The notes: generated by a model not told the origin, from the sequence alone. Counted from the first letter of the stretch, positions 11,032 to 19,440 are shown. The stretch is DNA of 64,000 nt from Pseudooceanicola nanhaiensis (GCF_020171315.1 NZ_JAIUZP010000004.1:372001-436000), one strand, 5' to 3'. Program-made: numbers and translations.

Positions 11032-11379
11032 TCAGTTGCTGGATTCGAGACAATGGGCAAAGAGGGTGACCTCTTCGCCGACGTCCGCGTCGAACCAGCC
11101 CAGCATCCCGGTGTCGCCCTTGGACCACCAGGTATAGCCCGAGACGCCCTCCGGCGCGGCGTAGCGCGCGCCCGACCCGCTGACCGCGCGCGGCAGAACC
11201 ACCTGCTGGCCCTCCGCCACGAGGATCGCAGGGCCCCCGCCCTCGCCGTCGTTCACATAGACGACAGGGATCAGCACGTCGCGTTCGCAGAGGTACTGGG
11301 TTTCGATGATCTCCGTCCCCGCCCAGGCGGGACCGGCCGCGCAGAGCAGCAGGGACAGGAGAGCAGGCGCCCGCATCAC
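11032..11379 (-). CDS. MliC-family lysozyme inhibitor-like periplasmic protein
   Basis: 115 residues with a signal peptide (APALLSLLLCAAGPAWA). The mature part has an MliC-type core: YLCERDVLIPVVYVN, then LPRAVSGSGARYAAPEG and YTWWSKGD. The SGSGARY loop and WxKGD match the C-type lysozyme inhibitor fold, which inserts this loop into the lysozyme active site. Cys residues at both ends (YLCE and AHCLE) could form the usual disulfide. It overlaps the end of zapA by 4 nt, so translation is probably coupled. Confidence 0.8.
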   Translation of the reverse strand: MMRAPALLSLLLCAAGPAWAGTEIIETQYLCERDVLIPVVYVNDGEGGGPAILVAEGQQVVLPRAVSGSGARYAAPEGVSGYTWWSKGDTGMLGWFDADVGEEVTLFAHCLESSN

Positions 11380-11795
11380 GAGGCCTCTTCGCCTTTCGGC
11401 ATCGTGGCCACGCGGTCTTCCACCGCATCGGCCATGGATTCCGCGCGCGCTGCAAGGTCCGCGAGCGCGTCACTCACCGCACGGGGCACCACCGGCACCT
11501 CGATCCGCTCCGGCGCCGGGGCGGGACGGTTCTGAAGGTCGTAGACCTGCCCGCGCAGTTCGGCCATCTCGGCCTCCGCCTCGCGCAGCTTGTCCTCCAT
11601 GCCCGCCGTGCGGTCTGCCAGCATCAGCCCGGCCATCAGCAGCATCCGACCCTCGGGGATGCGCCCGATCTGTTCGACCAGGGTCGAGGCCTCGTTGTCC
11701 AGCATCCGCGCGGCGGATTGCAGGAAGTGTTCCTCGCCGGGCTGGCAGGCGACCTCGAAGGTGCGGCCGCCGATCTCGATTTCCACCTCGGGCAT
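11376..11795 (-). CDS. zapA: Cell division protein ZapA
   Basis: 139 residues. The N-terminal EIEIGGRTFEVACQPGEEHFLQ and LMLADRTAGMEDKL match ZapA, which binds FtsZ and bundles its filaments at mid-cell. The C-terminal tail from residue 60 is a predicted coiled coil. It lies inside a three-gene operon: it overlaps the upstream coiled-coil gene by one nucleotide (TAATG) and the downstream mliC by four. Confidence 0.9.
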   Translation of the reverse strand: MPEVEIEIGGRTFEVACQPGEEHFLQSAARMLDNEASTLVEQIGRIPEGRMLLMAGLMLADRTAGMEDKLREAEAEMAELRGQVYDLQNRPAPAPERIEVPVVPRAVSDALADLAARAESMADAVEDRVATMPKGEEAS

Positions 11796-12364
11796 TACTT
11801 GTCCTCCGTCAGGCCGGCGAGAAAGCCGTCATCGCCGGGCGTGGCATCGGTGGCCCTCTCCTGCCCGTCCAGCGGCGGCACTGGCGTGCCACCGGCCACG
11901 AGCGGACCAAGCGCGCCAAGGATGGCGTCGGCCTCGGCGCGGTCAGCGATCCGCGCTGCGCGCAGCGCCTCCACCTCGGCCTGAAGCGAGCGATTGATGA
12001 GCGAGGCATCGCCGACGCCCTCGGCATTGGCGGCCCGCAGCGCCGCGTTGTTCTCGCGCAGTTGCGCGTTCGCGGCCTGAAGCTGCTGCAACGCGCCGTC
12101 GAGCCGCCGCGCGGCCTCGGCCTGATCCTTCACCGATTGCTCCAGCTTCGACACGCTCTCATCCTGGCGGGACTTGATGGCGCGGACGCGTTCTTCCAGT
12201 TGGGCATTGGCGAGCCGCTCCTCGTCGAGGGCCGCGGTCAGCCGCAGCACCTCCGCCTCAAGCGAACTCGGCGCAGAAAGGGTTTCGAGCCCCCGGTCGA
12301 TGCGCAGCATGGCCGCGGTGATGCGCCGCTGCAGCTCCTTGATCTGGGTTTCGCTCTCACTCAT
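11795..12364 (-). CDS. Coiled-coil protein upstream of zapA, function unknown
   Basis: 189 residues. From residue 1 to about 150 it is almost continuous heptad-like coiled coil rich in E, R, L and A (for example [20 protein letters not shown]), with no membrane segment or signal peptide. Its one-nucleotide overlap with zapA suggests it works with ZapA at the division site, perhaps as a ZapB-like partner. This is inference from position and structure; no sequence motif of ZapB can be claimed. Confidence 0.7.
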   Translation of the reverse strand: MSESETQIKELQRRITAAMLRIDRGLETLSAPSSLEAEVLRLTAALDEERLANAQLEERVRAIKSRQDESVSKLEQSVKDQAEAARRLDGALQQLQAANAQLRENNAALRAANAEGVGDASLINRSLQAEVEALRAARIADRAEADAILGALGPLVAGGTPVPPLDGQERATDATPGDDGFLAGLTEDK

Positions 12365-12520
12365 CGCCTCGGGGGATCCTCACTTGTCTATGAGCCGTTC
12401 TGGGGGCCGGTGCGTCCTGGGGGCATCTGCGCGGCGGAGAAACCGCATGATGCGAATCGGACATTACCTGCCGATTTTGGGCAACTCTACCCAAGAAAGA
12501 GAGGTTTCCCAAACCCCTCC

Positions 12521-12582
12521 GGGGGTTGCAGGGGGATCTGAATGCGGTTTCCCGCCCGCAGCAACTCCGCCCTGCAACCCCC
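12521..12582. repeat. 13-bp perfect inverted repeat between zapA operon and tkt
   Basis: GGGGGTTGCAGGG at 12521-12533 is exactly complementary to CCCTGCAACCCCC at 12570-12582, with 36 nt between. It lies in the divergent intergenic region (12365-12731), where neither gene needs a terminator. It could be a REP-like element or a 5' leader structure of the tkt mRNA. Confidence 0.6.
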
Positions 12583-12601
12583 TGACCGGCCACGGCTTGC
12601 C

Positions 12602-12615
12602 CGCTATCGCTAACA
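12602..12615. promoter_or_regulatory. Possible LacI-type operator upstream of tkt
   Basis: CGCTATCGCTAACA read on the minus strand is TGTTAGCGATAGCG, 11 of 14 matches to the palindrome TGTTAGCGCTAACA that occurs in near-copies before gap. It lies 117 bp before the tkt start. One 11/14 match is expected about twice per 64 kb by chance, so the support is the location and the neighbouring gap array. Confidence 0.35.
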
Positions 12616-12731
12616 GGTGCAGCCCCGGCACGCTGCGGAAGACAGGCCCGGAAAAGCCCAGAATGCTTGATATTCCGTGCCCGGCTGATATGGGAGGCGG
12701 CGAAAACGCCTCAGATCAAGGACCGCCGCCC

Positions 12732-14747
12732 GTGGATATCGCTGCACTCCGCTCTGCCAATCCCGACCACTGGATGAAGGCCGCCGCCATCCGTGCGCTG
12801 ACCCTCGATGCCGTGGCTGCTGCCAATTCCGGCCACTCCGGTATGCCGATGGGCATGGCCGACGTCGCCACCGTGCTCTACGAGAAGCACCTGAAGTTCG
12901 ACGCCGCGGCCCCGAACTGGCCCGACCGCGACCGGTTCATCCTGTCTGCGGGTCACGGCTCGATGCTGATCTACTCGCTGCTGCACCTGACCGGCTACGA
13001 GCAGTTCCCGATCGAGGAGCTGAAGAACTTCCGCCAGTTGGGCGCCCGCACCGCAGGCCACCCCGAGAACTTCCTCGCTGACGGGATCGAAACCACCACC
13101 GGCCCGCTGGGTCAGGGCATCGCCAACTCGGTCGGCTTCGCCATGGCCGAGGAAATCCTGCGCGCCCGTCACGGCAAGAAGGTCGTGGATCACCACACCT
13201 ATGTCATCGCCGGCGACGGCTGCCTGATGGAAGGCGTCAGCCAGGAGGCGATCTCGCTCGCCGGGCGTCATGAGCTGTCGAAGCTGATCGTCTTCTGGGA
13301 CAACAACAACATCACCATCGACGGCACCGTCGAACTGTCGGACCGCACCGATCAGGTGGCACGCTTCAAGGCCTCCGGCTGGCACGTGCAGGAAATCGAC
13401 GGCCATGATCCCGTGGCCATCGACGCGGCCATCACCGCCGCCAAGAAATCCAAGCAACCCTCGATGATCGCCTGCAAGACGCATATCGCGCTTGGCCATG
13501 CGGCACAGGACACCTCCAAGGGCCACGGCGCGCTGACCGACGCGGGCCAGCTGGCCGCCGCCAAGGAAGGCTACGGCTGGTCCTACGGTCCCTTCGAGAT
13601 CCCGGCAGACATCAAATCCCAGTGGGAAGAGATCGGCCGTCGTGGTGCCGCAGACCGTTTCGCCTGGCAGGAGCGTTTCGACGCGCTCTCCGACCGCAAG
13701 AAGGCCGATTTCACCCGTGAGCTGGAGGGCGAGGCGCCCAAGAAGCTCTCGGCCACGATCAAGGCGCTGAAGAAGCAGATCAGCGAAGAGAAGCCCAAGG
13801 TCGCCACCCGGAAGTCCTCCGAGATGGTGCTGGAAGTGGTGAACCCGATCCTGCCGGAAACCGTCGGCGGCTCTGCCGACCTCACCGGCTCGAACAACAC
13901 CAAGACCGCCGACCTTGGCATCTTCGACGTGGACAACCGCGGCGGCCGCTTCATTCACTGGGGCATCCGTGAGCACGGCATGGCCGCCGCGATGAACGGC
14001 ATGGCGCTGCACGGCATGGTGCGCCCCTACTCGGGCACCTTCATGTGCTTCACCGACTACGCGCGTCCCTCGATGCGTCTCTCGGCGCTGATGCAGCAGC
14101 CGGTGGTCTACGTCATGACCCACGATTCCATCGGTCTGGGCGAAGACGGCCCGACGCACCAGCCGGTCGAGCATCTGGCCATGCTGCGCGCGACGCCGAA
14201 CACGCTGGTGTTCCGCCCCGCCGACACGGTCGAGACGGCTGAGGCCTGGGAGATCGCCCTGACCCAGAAGGGCACGCCCTCGGTCCTGTCGCTGACGCGC
14301 CAGAACCTGCCCACCGTGCGGGTCGAGCACAAGCAGAAGAACCTCGTGGCGCAGGGCGGCTACATCCTCGCCGAGGCAGAGGGCAAGCGGCAGGTGATCC
14401 TGCTGGCCACTGGCTCCGAGGTGGAGATCGCCCTGGCGGCCCGCGACATGCTGCAGGCCGAAGGCATCGGCACCCGCGTCGTCTCGATGCCCTGCATGGA
14501 GCTTTTCGCCCAGCAGGACGAAAGCTACCGCAAGCGCGTCCTGCCCGCAGGCGCCGTGCGCGTCGCGGTCGAGGCCGGCGTGCGCCAGGGCTGGGATCGC
14601 TGGCTGCTCGGCGAGCGTGGCCGCGAGGCCAAGTCCGACTTCGTCGGCATGGACAGCTTCGGCGCCTCCGCCCCGGCCGAGGTGCTCTACGAGAAGTTCG
14701 GCATCACCGCGGCCAACGTGGCAGAGAAGGCCAAGGCCCTGCTCTGA
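12732..14747 (+). CDS. tkt: Transketolase
   Basis: Predicted 671-residue TPP enzyme of the pentose phosphate and Calvin cycles, moving two-carbon units between sugar phosphates. [13 protein letters not shown] followed by [10 protein letters not shown] is the TPP-binding motif; [13 protein letters not shown] and the C-terminal transketolase domain are intact. The start chosen is GTG at 12732 ([14 protein letters not shown]) because AAGGA lies 9 nt upstream; an in-frame ATG at 12690 would add 14 residues without family support. It is monocistronic, with its own terminator, and is followed by gap. Confidence 0.95.
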   Translation: MDIAALRSANPDHWMKAAAIRALTLDAVAAANSGHSGMPMGMADVATVLYEKHLKFDAAAPNWPDRDRFILSAGHGSMLIYSLLHLTGYEQFPIEELKNFRQLGARTAGHPENFLADGIETTTGPLGQGIANSVGFAMAEEILRARHGKKVVDHHTYVIAGDGCLMEGVSQEAISLAGRHELSKLIVFWDNNNITIDGTVELSDRTDQVARFKASGWHVQEIDGHDPVAIDAAITAAKKSKQPSMIACKTHIALGHAAQDTSKGHGALTDAGQLAAAKEGYGWSYGPFEIPADIKSQWEEIGRRGAADRFAWQERFDALSDRKKADFTRELEGEAPKKLSATIKALKKQISEEKPKVATRKSSEMVLEVVNPILPETVGGSADLTGSNNTKTADLGIFDVDNRGGRFIHWGIREHGMAAAMNGMALHGMVRPYSGTFMCFTDYARPSMRLSALMQQPVVYVMTHDSIGLGEDGPTHQPVEHLAMLRATPNTLVFRPADTVETAEAWEIALTQKGTPSVLSLTRQNLPTVRVEHKQKNLVAQGGYILAEAEGKRQVILLATGSEVEIALAARDMLQAEGIGTRVVSMPCMELFAQQDESYRKRVLPAGAVRVAVEAGVRQGWDRWLLGERGREAKSDFVGMDSFGASAPAEVLYEKFGITAANVAEKAKALL

Positions 14748-14771
14748 GCGTAGCCCCCTTCCGACATCTGC

Positions 14772-14794
14772 AACGGGCCCCACGCGGGCCCGTT
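14772..14794 (+). terminator. Hairpin terminator after tkt
   Basis: AACGGGCCC pairs perfectly with GGGCCCGTT around a 5-nt loop, 24 nt after the tkt stop. The T tract is short, but the AT-rich palindromes just beyond may assist. Confidence 0.55.
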
Positions 14795-14820
14795 CGCATA
14801 TCCGCCTGCCCCGGGCGCCG

Positions 14821-14964
14821 AAAATTCTTCGAAGAATTTTCCCAAGAATTTTCGAAAATTCTTGGTCCCTCCCCTCTGGCTGTCCCGCCCGTCGCCAAGC
14901 GCCCGCCTCTCCGCCCTGCCCGTTTTCTTCGAAGAAAACGGACCGGAAAATTCGAATTTTCCGG
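14821..14964. repeat. Cluster of four AT-rich perfect palindromes
   Basis: Four perfect palindromes stand between tkt and gap: a 20-bp one at 14821-14840 (AAAATTCTTCGAAGAATTTT), a 24-bp one at 14842-14865 (core AAGAATTTTCGAAAATTCTT), a 20-bp one at 14921-14940 (CGTTTTCTTCGAAGAAAACG) and a 22-bp one at 14943-14964 (core CGGAAAATTCGAATTTTCCG). All share a TTCGAA centre or its variant. The first pair recurs at 29986-30030 and, with changed stems, at 62308-62357. They contrast sharply with the GC-rich surroundings. Confidence 0.9.
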
Positions 14965-15035
14965 AGACCCCCGCCCCTGTCCCGCGTGCGGCAGTGATTC
15001 TGCGCTGCGGCAATCCGGGTGCAGGTGGCGCCTGC

Positions 15036-15102
15036 TGTTAGCGCGAACCCGGCGACAGGGTTAGCGCAACCAGCGGCGGCAAACCGCAGGTTAACGCTAA
15101 CA
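15036..15102. promoter_or_regulatory. Array of three LacI-type operator-like palindromes upstream of gap
   Basis: Three sites resemble TGTTAGCGCTAACA: TGTTAGCGCGAACC at 15036-15049 (12/14), GGTTAGCGCAACCA at 15059-15072 (11/14) and GGTTAACGCTAACA at 15089-15102 (12/14). The central CG is the hallmark of LacI-family operators. The alphaproteobacterial LacI-family regulator of central carbon metabolism, CceR, is the natural candidate. That identification is inference from the motif type and the target gene. Confidence 0.55.
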
Positions 15103-15191
15103 CACTGACAAATCGTCGTTTTTTGCCTTAATTTTTCGGCCCGGCGCGGCTATATCCCGGGCGAACACGTTTCGTATCAGGAGCCCCCGGC

Positions 15192-16196
15192 ATGACCATC
15201 ACCCTTGGCATCAACGGTTTCGGCCGCATCGGTCGCTGCACTCTCGCCCATATCGCGGAGAGCGCGCGCAACGACGTGCAGGTGGTGAAGATCAACGCCA
15301 CCGGCCCGATCGAAACCAACGCCCACCTGCTGAAGTACGACAGCGTGCACGGCCGCTTCGGTGGCACGGTCACAGTCGAGGGCAACACGATGGACCTCGG
15401 CCGGGGCCCGATGGAGGTCTTCTCGACCTACAACCCCGAAGAGCTGGACTGGTCCGGCTGCGACGTGGTCCTCGAATGCACCGGCAAGTTCAACGACGGT
15501 GAGAAGGCCAAGGTCCACCAGTCGCGCGGTGCCAAGGCCGTGCTGATCTCGGCCCCCGCCAAGAACGTGCAGAAGACCATCGTCTACGGCGTGAACCATC
15601 GCGACCTCGTCGCCGGTGACACGATGATCTCGAACGGCTCCTGCACCACCAACTGCCTCGCGCCGCTGGCCAAGGTGCTGAACGATGCCATCGGCATCGA
15701 GAGCGGCATCATGACCACGATCCACTCCTACACCGGCGACCAGCCCACGCTGGACCGTCGCCACAGCGATCTCTACCGCGCCCGCGCCGCGGCCATGTCG
15801 ATGATCCCCACCTCCACCGGCGCTGCCAAGGCGCTCGGCGAGGTGCTGCCCGAATTGAAGGGCAAGCTGGACGGCTCGGCGATCCGCGTCCCCACCCCGA
15901 ACGTCTCGGCCGTGGACCTGACCTTCATCGCCAAGAAGGACGTGACCGAAGCGGACGTGAACGAAGTGGTGCGCGAAGCCGTCGCCGGCCACATGGGCGC
16001 CGTCATGGGCTACGATCCCGAGCCCAAGGTCTCGGTCGACTTCTGCCACACCGAGCAATCCTCGATCTTCGCGCCCGACCAGACCAAGGTCACCGGCGGC
16101 CGCCTCGTGCGCGTGCTGGCCTGGTACGACAACGAGTGGGGCTTCTCCTGCCGGATGGCCGACGTGGCCGCCGCGATGGGCCGCCTCGTCAACTGA
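15192..16196 (+). CDS. gap: Type I glyceraldehyde-3-phosphate dehydrogenase
   Basis: Predicted 334-residue NAD(P)-dependent enzyme interconverting glyceraldehyde 3-phosphate and 1,3-bisphosphoglycerate in glycolysis and gluconeogenesis. It has the Rossmann start ITLGINGFGRIGR, the catalytic cysteine in SNGSCTTNCLAPLAK (about residue 153) and the C-terminal WYDNEWGFSCRM. AGGAG precedes the ATG. The promoter region holds three operator-like palindromes, and a clear terminator follows. Confidence 0.97.
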   Translation: MTITLGINGFGRIGRCTLAHIAESARNDVQVVKINATGPIETNAHLLKYDSVHGRFGGTVTVEGNTMDLGRGPMEVFSTYNPEELDWSGCDVVLECTGKFNDGEKAKVHQSRGAKAVLISAPAKNVQKTIVYGVNHRDLVAGDTMISNGSCTTNCLAPLAKVLNDAIGIESGIMTTIHSYTGDQPTLDRRHSDLYRARAAAMSMIPTSTGAAKALGEVLPELKGKLDGSAIRVPTPNVSAVDLTFIAKKDVTEADVNEVVREAVAGHMGAVMGYDPEPKVSVDFCHTEQSSIFAPDQTKVTGGRLVRVLAWYDNEWGFSCRMADVAAAMGRLVN

Positions 16197-16230
16197 GCGG
16201 CCTGCAGCCCGCTGCAAGAGACTTGATCGA

Positions 16231-16264
16231 AAGGCCCCCGTCAGGCATTCCTGCGGGGGCCTTT
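16231..16264 (+). terminator. Rho-independent terminator after gap
   Basis: AAGGCCCCCG pairs with CGGGGGCCTT around a 12-nt loop and runs into four Ts. The next small gene begins 17 nt later and must either be read through or have its own start. Confidence 0.8.
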
Positions 16265-16280
16265 TCGTTTCAGGAGTGCC

Positions 16281-16424
16281 ATGACCAACCGGATTGCCAT
16301 TGTGCTGGCGCTGCTGATCGTGGCACTGCTAGCAGCGGACGCCTACCTGTTCGACTGGGCCAACGCTTTGTTTCTGGCCAAGAAACTGACAGGCCTCATA
16401 GAGTGGATGGCGTTCTGGCGTTAA
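16281..16424 (+). CDS. Small single-span membrane protein, 47 residues, function unknown
   Basis: An ATG with AGGAG a few bases upstream opens a 47-codon frame beginning MTNRIAIVLALLIVALLAAD and ending LIEWMAFWR. Residues 4-22 form one hydrophobic segment, so the protein probably sits in the inner membrane with a short amphipathic C-terminal part. A small ORF of this kind directly after gap is, to my recollection, widespread in Rhodobacterales. No function can be given. It lies just beyond the gap terminator and 21 nt before the hydrolase gene. Confidence 0.65.
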   Translation: MTNRIAIVLALLIVALLAADAYLFDWANALFLAKKLTGLIEWMAFWR

Positions 16425-16445
16425 CGTTCAGGGGTATGTGACACG

Positions 16446-17387
16446 ATGGGTCCGGTGGGTATTGCGGCAGCGCTCCTCGCGCTGGTTCTGATAGGCTTTG
16501 CCGTCCGCAGCTGGTGGATTTCGCGACAGGTCGAGAAACAGGTTCCGCCGCGCGGCTCCTTCATCGAGATCTCCACCGGGCGGCTGCATCACATCGACTG
16601 CGGCCGTGGCCCGGTGGTGGTGCTGATCCACGGGCTTGGCGCCAACCTCGGCAACTTCGACCTCGGCCTCATCGACGAACTGGCCCGGGATCACCGGGTG
16701 ATCGCCATCGACCGGCCCGGCTCCGGCTATTCCGATCGCAGCGAGGACGTGCCCGCCAACGTGCGGGCGCAGGCGGTACAGGTGATGGAGGTGCTCAATG
16801 CCCTCAAGATCCGCCGCCCCCTCGTGGTGGGGCATTCGCTGGGAGGGGCCGTTGCCCTCGCCATGGCGGCGGACTTCGGGGATGACCTGCGCGGTCTGGC
16901 GCTGATCTCGCCGCTGACGCTGCCGGTGCGCGATCCCTCCCCCGCCTTCAAGGCCTACGAGATCCAGACCCGCTGGATCCGGCACCTCGTCGCGCGGGTG
17001 TTCTGGGTCAGCATGGCGCGCTCCAAGCCCGAGATCCTCAGCGATGTCGTCTTCGGCCCCGAGGCGATTCCCCCCGAATATGCCACCCGGGGTGGCGGGC
17101 TGCTGGCGCTGCGGCCGTGGAACTTCCTCCAGACCTCGCGCGACTACCAGGCCTCGGGCCGGGACCTGCGCTCGCTGGCGGAGCGCTATGGCGATTTCTC
17201 TCTCCCCGTCCGCATTCTCTATGGCGAGGAAGATCAGCTTCTCGACCCGGCGCTGCATGGGGATACGCTGATTGCACGGGTGCCGCAGTTCGGCCTCGTG
17301 AAGGTGCCGGGCGGGCATATGCTGCCTCTCACCCAGCCGCTGCGCTGCGCGGATTTCATCCGCCGCGCCTCTCTGGCGATGAAGTGA
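16446..17387 (+). CDS. Alpha/beta hydrolase with N-terminal membrane anchor
   Basis: Predicted 313 residues. A hydrophobic segment at residues 3-20 should anchor it in the inner membrane. The hydrolase core follows: VVLIHGLGANLGNFD (oxyanion hole), the nucleophile elbow GHSLGGAVAL (Ser about residue 127), a probable acid in LYGEEDQLLDP and the His in VPGGHMLP near the C-terminus. The full triad suggests an active esterase or lipase-like enzyme; the substrate is unknown. It may be co-transcribed with the small membrane protein upstream, and it converges on coaD. Confidence 0.85.
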   Translation: MGPVGIAAALLALVLIGFAVRSWWISRQVEKQVPPRGSFIEISTGRLHHIDCGRGPVVVLIHGLGANLGNFDLGLIDELARDHRVIAIDRPGSGYSDRSEDVPANVRAQAVQVMEVLNALKIRRPLVVGHSLGGAVALAMAADFGDDLRGLALISPLTLPVRDPSPAFKAYEIQTRWIRHLVARVFWVSMARSKPEILSDVVFGPEAIPPEYATRGGGLLALRPWNFLQTSRDYQASGRDLRSLAERYGDFSLPVRILYGEEDQLLDPALHGDTLIARVPQFGLVKVPGGHMLPLTQPLRCADFIRRASLAMK

Positions 17388-17401
17388 TCCCGTACAGGAA
17401 A

Positions 17402-17423
17402 GGGGACCGCCTCAGCGATCCCC
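17402..17423 (-). terminator. Hairpin at the coaD/hydrolase convergence
   Basis: On the minus strand GGGGATCGC pairs with GCGGTCCCC around TGAG, followed by TTTCC. The stem includes the coaD stop codon. It can act in both directions for the convergent pair. Confidence 0.55.
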
Positions 17424-17909
17424 GAACTTCTTGAGCAGCTTTTCGTTCACCGCAGGTGACACGAAGCGCGAGACATCCCCGTTGAGCCGGGCGATTTCCT
17501 TCACCAGCTTCGAGGCGATGGCCTGGGTCTTGAAATCCGCCATCAGGAAGACCGTTTCGACCGAACTGTCGAGCGCCCGGTTCATGCCCACCATCTGGTA
17601 TTCATATTCGAAATCCGCCACGGCGCGCAGGCCGCGGACGATCACATTGGCGCCCACGTCGCGGGCGCAATGGATCAGCAGGTTCTCGAAGGGATGCACC
17701 ACGATTTCGGTCTGGGTGCTTTCCTGAAGCTGGGCGACCTCCGACTCGATCATCGCGACGCGCTCTTCCAGACGGAACAGCGGGCCCTTGTCCCGGTTGA
17801 TGGCAACCCCGATCACCAGCTTGTCCACGATCTGCGTGGACCGCCGGATGATATCCAGATGGCCCAGGGTGATCGGGTCAAACGTCCCCGGGTAAAGACC
17901 AACACGCAT
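17412..17909 (-). CDS. coaD: Phosphopantetheine adenylyltransferase
   Basis: Predicted 165-residue enzyme of CoA synthesis that adenylates 4'-phosphopantetheine to dephospho-CoA. MRVGLYPGTFDPITLGHLDI contains the nucleotidyltransferase HxGH-like motif (TLGH); VRGLRAVADFEYE and METVFLM-like segments complete the active site. The ATG giving MRVGLYPG is chosen; 13 extra upstream codons have no family match. Confidence 0.96.
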   Translation of the reverse strand: MRVGLYPGTFDPITLGHLDIIRRSTQIVDKLVIGVAINRDKGPLFRLEERVAMIESEVAQLQESTQTEIVVHPFENLLIHCARDVGANVIVRGLRAVADFEYEYQMVGMNRALDSSVETVFLMADFKTQAIASKLVKEIARLNGDVSRFVSPAVNEKLLKKFGDR

Positions 17910-18041
17910 CGTGCTCTCCTCCGCGTCACACTGAGGGGCACGCAACAATATTACACACGAGAATTCAAGGCCTTCCGTGCGCCTGCCTGCCGAAAGCGTG
18001 GATATTTGCGATTATTTCATGAATTGCGCATTTCGCGCAAT

Positions 18042-18476
18042 TCAATGGCCCATGATCATGCCTTCGAGGGCGTCCTTTTCCATCGACAGCTGCGACAGCC
18101 GTGCGGCGACCGCGTCACCGATGGTCACGATGCCCACCAGCTTGCCGCCCTCGGTCACGGGCATGTGTCGGAAGCGCCCGTCCGTCATGCGGCGCAGGAC
18201 GGATTCCACGCTGTCCTCGGGCTGACAGCATTTGGGATCGGGCGTCATCAGGGCGCTGACCTTCTGGTCCAGACAGGTCGGCCCCTGCGAGGCCAGGGTG
18301 CGCACGATATCGCGTTCGGACAGGATGCCCTCCGGCGTCTCACCGTCGCTGGAAACCACGAGGCCCCCGATACGCTTCTCGGCCAGCACTTCGGCTGCCT
18401 CGCGCACGGACATGCCGGGCTTCACTGTGAACACGCCGCCGACGGCCTTTGACTTCAGGATCTGCTGGACGAGCAT
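18042..18476 (-). CDS. CBS-domain pair protein
   Basis: 144 residues made of two tandem CBS domains: about residues 8-65 (GMSVREAAEVLAEKRIGGLVV ... GILSERDIVRTLA) and 75-135 (ESVLRRMTDGRFRHMPVTE ... GIVTIGDAVAARL). CBS pairs usually bind adenine nucleotides and regulate partners; none is identifiable here. A strong AAGGAGGAGG ribosome site 5-6 nt before the ATG decides the start over an upstream in-frame Met. Confidence 0.88.
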   Translation of the reverse strand: MLVQQILKSKAVGGVFTVKPGMSVREAAEVLAEKRIGGLVVSSDGETPEGILSERDIVRTLASQGPTCLDQKVSALMTPDPKCCQPEDSVESVLRRMTDGRFRHMPVTEGGKLVGIVTIGDAVAARLSQLSMEKDALEGMIMGH

Positions 18477-18538
18477 CGGTTCCTCCTCCTTGCTCTGCCT
18501 CCCCCTCTCCTCAAGCCTCACCGAGCGGCAAGTTTCTG

Positions 18539-19429
18539 TCAAGTCACCGATTCCAGCCGGGCGACCTCGCGCCGGATGCCCTCCGCCAAGGCCGTGCTGA
18601 ACCGCTGCATCCGCTCCAGCCGCGCATCATCCACGTGCCGCACAAGGTAGAAGCTGCGCTGGAGCGACAGTTGATCCGCAAGGATCCGGCGGACCCCCGG
18701 GGCCGAGGGCAGCGCAAAGTCATGCACGATGCCCACCCCCGCCCCCTGCCGGATCCACTGCAACTGCACCGCGACGGAATTGGAGGCGAGCGAGACCCGC
18801 TCCACCCCCGCCTCGCCGAGGTAGTCCAGTTCCTTGTCGAAGATCATGTCGGGGATGTAGCCGATGATCCGCCGCCCGCGCAGGTCCTCCAGCCGCTCAA
18901 CCGGCCCATGGGCCGCCAGATGCGCGTCGGAGGCCGCAAGATGCAGGCGGTAGTCGCTGATCTTCTGCACCAGCAGCCGCCCGGCAGTGGGCCGCGAGAC
19001 GCTGACCGCCATGTCGGCCTCGCGCCGCGACAGGTTGAAGACCCGCGGCAGGGCGACGATCTGCACCTCGAGGTCGGGGTTTTCCGCCACGATGGCGGCA
19101 CAGACCTGCGGCAGCAGGAAGTTGGCCACCCCGTCCGGCGCGCCAAGGCGGATCTGCCCCGACAACTGCCCCGCCTGCCCCGAGATCTCGGCCTCGGCGC
19201 CCGCCATGGCCTGCTCTGCCCGCACCGCGTGGTCCATCAGCCGCTGCCCCGCCTGCGTCAGCGCATAGCCCTGCGGCGAGCGGGCAAAGAGCGCGGCACC
19301 AAGGTCTTCCTCCAACCGCTGCACGCGCCGCCCCGCCGTGGCCGGGTCGATCTTGAGCCGCTGGCCCGCGGCCGACAGGCTCTCCCCCCGTGCCACTGCC
19401 AGAAACACCTTCAGATCGTCCCAGTGCAT
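18539..19429 (-). CDS. LysR family regulator divergent from the valine-degradation genes
   Basis: Predicted 296 residues. The HTH is at residues 1-60 (MHWDDLKVFLAVARGESLSA, then DPATAGRRVQRLEEDLGAALF), with a LysR ligand-binding domain after it. It is divergent from mmsA across 100 bp that contain three TTGCAA palindromes, so it probably controls mmsA and the following genes. The ligand could be a branched-chain intermediate, but that is inference only. Confidence 0.88.
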   Translation of the reverse strand: MHWDDLKVFLAVARGESLSAAGQRLKIDPATAGRRVQRLEEDLGAALFARSPQGYALTQAGQRLMDHAVRAEQAMAGAEAEISGQAGQLSGQIRLGAPDGVANFLLPQVCAAIVAENPDLEVQIVALPRVFNLSRREADMAVSVSRPTAGRLLVQKISDYRLHLAASDAHLAAHGPVERLEDLRGRRIIGYIPDMIFDKELDYLGEAGVERVSLASNSVAVQLQWIRQGAGVGIVHDFALPSAPGVRRILADQLSLQRSFYLVRHVDDARLERMQRFSTALAEGIRREVARLESVT

Positions 19430-19440
19430 CGCCCCGCCCT

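Noticed and set aside
10866..11069. 67-codon plus-strand frame between the CHAP and mliC genes
   Set aside because: It has no good ribosome site and no recognisable content, and it runs into the 3' end of mliC.
12690..12731. Upstream ATG as the tkt start
   Set aside because: The GTG at 12732 has AAGGA at ideal distance and gives the family-typical N-terminus; the extension does not.
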